Part shown: piece after piece, positions 62,955 to 64,000 of the stretch
Numbering within the stretch: the first letter of the stretch is position 1
Layout of the letters: each line of letters begins with the position of its first letter
DNA from: Tribonema minus
Lineage: Eukaryota; Sar; Xanthophyceae; Tribonematales; Tribonemataceae
DNA: 64,000 nucleotides
Direction of reading: 5' to 3'
Assembly (NCBI GenBank): GCA_017506865.1
Contig: JAFCMP010000065.1
Coordinates: forward strand, 124,001-188,000
The notes under the pieces: generated by a model
Seen by the model: the letters and a program-made list of their open reading frames with translations, nothing else
Told to the model about the DNA's origin: nothing
Database searches by the model: none
Program-made: the position numbers and the translations under genes

Positions 62955-63857
62955 CCTTCACCTTCACTTCACGCTTGTGAACTGTGTACTTCACACCTCC
63001 TCTCGGAGTCCTCTGATCAATAACCTCAAGACTTCTTTGAACTTTGAACTTCCGCACTTGAAAGAACCTCCCTCTTGTTTGTAACCGTCCCCCACGTATT
63101 TCGGGCGCACTGCCCTGCTGCTGGGGGAACCAGCACCCGTCTTGACATTACATGCATGTCCTGCGAACCACTAAAAACAGCATCTGGCCATGACCATACT
63201 ACATGCACCATGCCAATCAATGACAAGTGTCACAGCTATGGTGTCCAAGGCTGGCACTCTGTTGCCACAACGAAAACAGACACTACAAAGAAACACGTGT
63301 TTTGCGCCGCACATCAAATACTGTCACCTTGTCTTCCATAACATTTCAGGGGGAAAAAAGCATTTTCAAGGCTTGCGGAGTCCGTATCTTACAGATGTGC
63401 GCTGCGTATCCATGCCAGCATTCAACGAGCAGCAAACAGTCAATGGTGGAATTTGTGATATTGATTTGTTGCTGAGTGGGCATGTCCATGCCGCTTCCAG
63501 TGTGATTCCAGTCTAAAATGCCTGCAGCAGCACCGCAGAAAGAGGCAAACCAGATAATGAGTGAGTGGCTGATCAAGCGTGGTGAATGAATGCACCACGT
63601 GCATACCTGCTGAACCAGGCAGTAGATCATGCATGCACCAAAGGAAAGCTGTAGCGTGCAAAGCAAGCACAGCCTGCTTTCAAGCTACCAAGGTGCCTCA
63701 ATGGCACGTTCCGCATCATACATCATGTTCCACATATGTACAGTCTCGCCTCGCAAACACATGCAAAGCGACCCTTCATTGCCATTGGATTGAAGGACCC
63801 TTGACCACCAGTTTGTCATTTAATGCCTATGCCTCCCACCTGTGTATTGCGCCGCGC
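62955..63857. other. Region between RanGAP start and next gene end, no gene seen
   Basis: Holds the RanGAP 5' flank; short unsupported frames only. Confidence 0.45.
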
Positions 63858-63983
63858 TTATAGCGGGAACGCCTCTGCCTTGGACGCGTCGCCGAAGGAG
63901 GACGGAATGGAAGGGTCTACAGCCGTGAACACCTTCTTGTGCGTGCCGTCGTTGTCCAGCGCCCGCACAACCACGTCCGCAAC
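63858..63983 (-). CDS. Last exon of a further minus-strand gene (partial)
   Basis: TTGCAG acceptor at 63,984-63,989, then 41 codons and TAA (63,860-63,858). It codes VADVVVRALDNDGTHKKVF followed by TAVDPSIPSSFGDASKAEAF. A 'Dva..vv.aL.n....k.f' ending is typical of the C-terminus of NAD(P)-binding atypical short-chain dehydrogenase-like proteins. With only the last 41 residues visible this is a suggestion. The rest lies beyond the window. Confidence 0.6.
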   Translation of the reverse strand, partial: VADVVVRALDNDGTHKKVFTAVDPSIPSSFGDASKAEAFPL

Positions 63984-64000
63984 CTGCAACAGACAATCGA

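Overview
The window reads as nuclear DNA of a eukaryote. Coding sequence is split by introns of about 60 to 2,200 bp with GT..AG borders (donors mostly GTGAGN, GTAAGN or GTATGN). There is a RanGAP gene, a pol III tRNA gene, non-LTR and LTR retroelements and TTAGGG-type interstitial telomere repeats. A microalga or other protist, perhaps a stramenopile, fits (TTAGGG repeats, a RanGAP without the plant WPP domain, HNH-like zinc proteins), but the lineage is an inference of low certainty. TAG, TAA and TGA all end genes here.

Layout. 0-5.5 kb: a Gln-rich coiled-coil reading frame broken by an in-frame TAG, then sparse DNA with two fossil non-LTR endonuclease tails. 5.6-7.1 kb: a head-to-head pair, a bacterial-looking membrane-anchored protein with a one-base frameshift (minus) and an intact 184-residue unknown (plus). 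8.6-18.6 kb: one large minus-strand orphan gene, which I assembled into 14 phase-compatible exons (about 1,615 aa). Two of its introns are filled by a dispersed repeat family, and exon 7 carries an 11-bp tandem duplication that breaks the frame. 18.8-21.0 kb: two tandem zinc/HNH-like genes, the first truncated. 21-37 kb: gene-poor and rich in duplications, with two segmental duplications and two large inverted repeats. 37.3-38.7 kb: a small non-autonomous LTR element with a 5-bp target duplication, PBS and PPT. 39.5-40.0 kb: a Ty3/gypsy RNase H fossil. 40.2-46.8 kb: a nearly complete non-LTR retrotransposon (OTU protease, RT, CCHC, restriction-like endonuclease) with one in-frame TAG and two frame changes. 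47.7-48.0 kb: degenerate TTAGGG repeats. 48.15-54.8 kb: an intact tRNA-Gly(UCC) followed by a 1,167-bp higher-order repeat carrying 16 truncated copies of that tRNA. 57.0-63.0 kb: a complete seven-exon RanGAP gene (454 aa) whose introns hold partial 'echo' copies of the following exon. 63.9-64.0 kb: the last exon of a further minus-strand gene.

The most unusual items are the tRNA-Gly-seeded higher-order repeat, the echo exons in RanGAP, the OTU-bearing retroelement whose OTU domain is split by a TAG, and the large orphan gene. All homology statements come from reading motifs by eye; no search was run.
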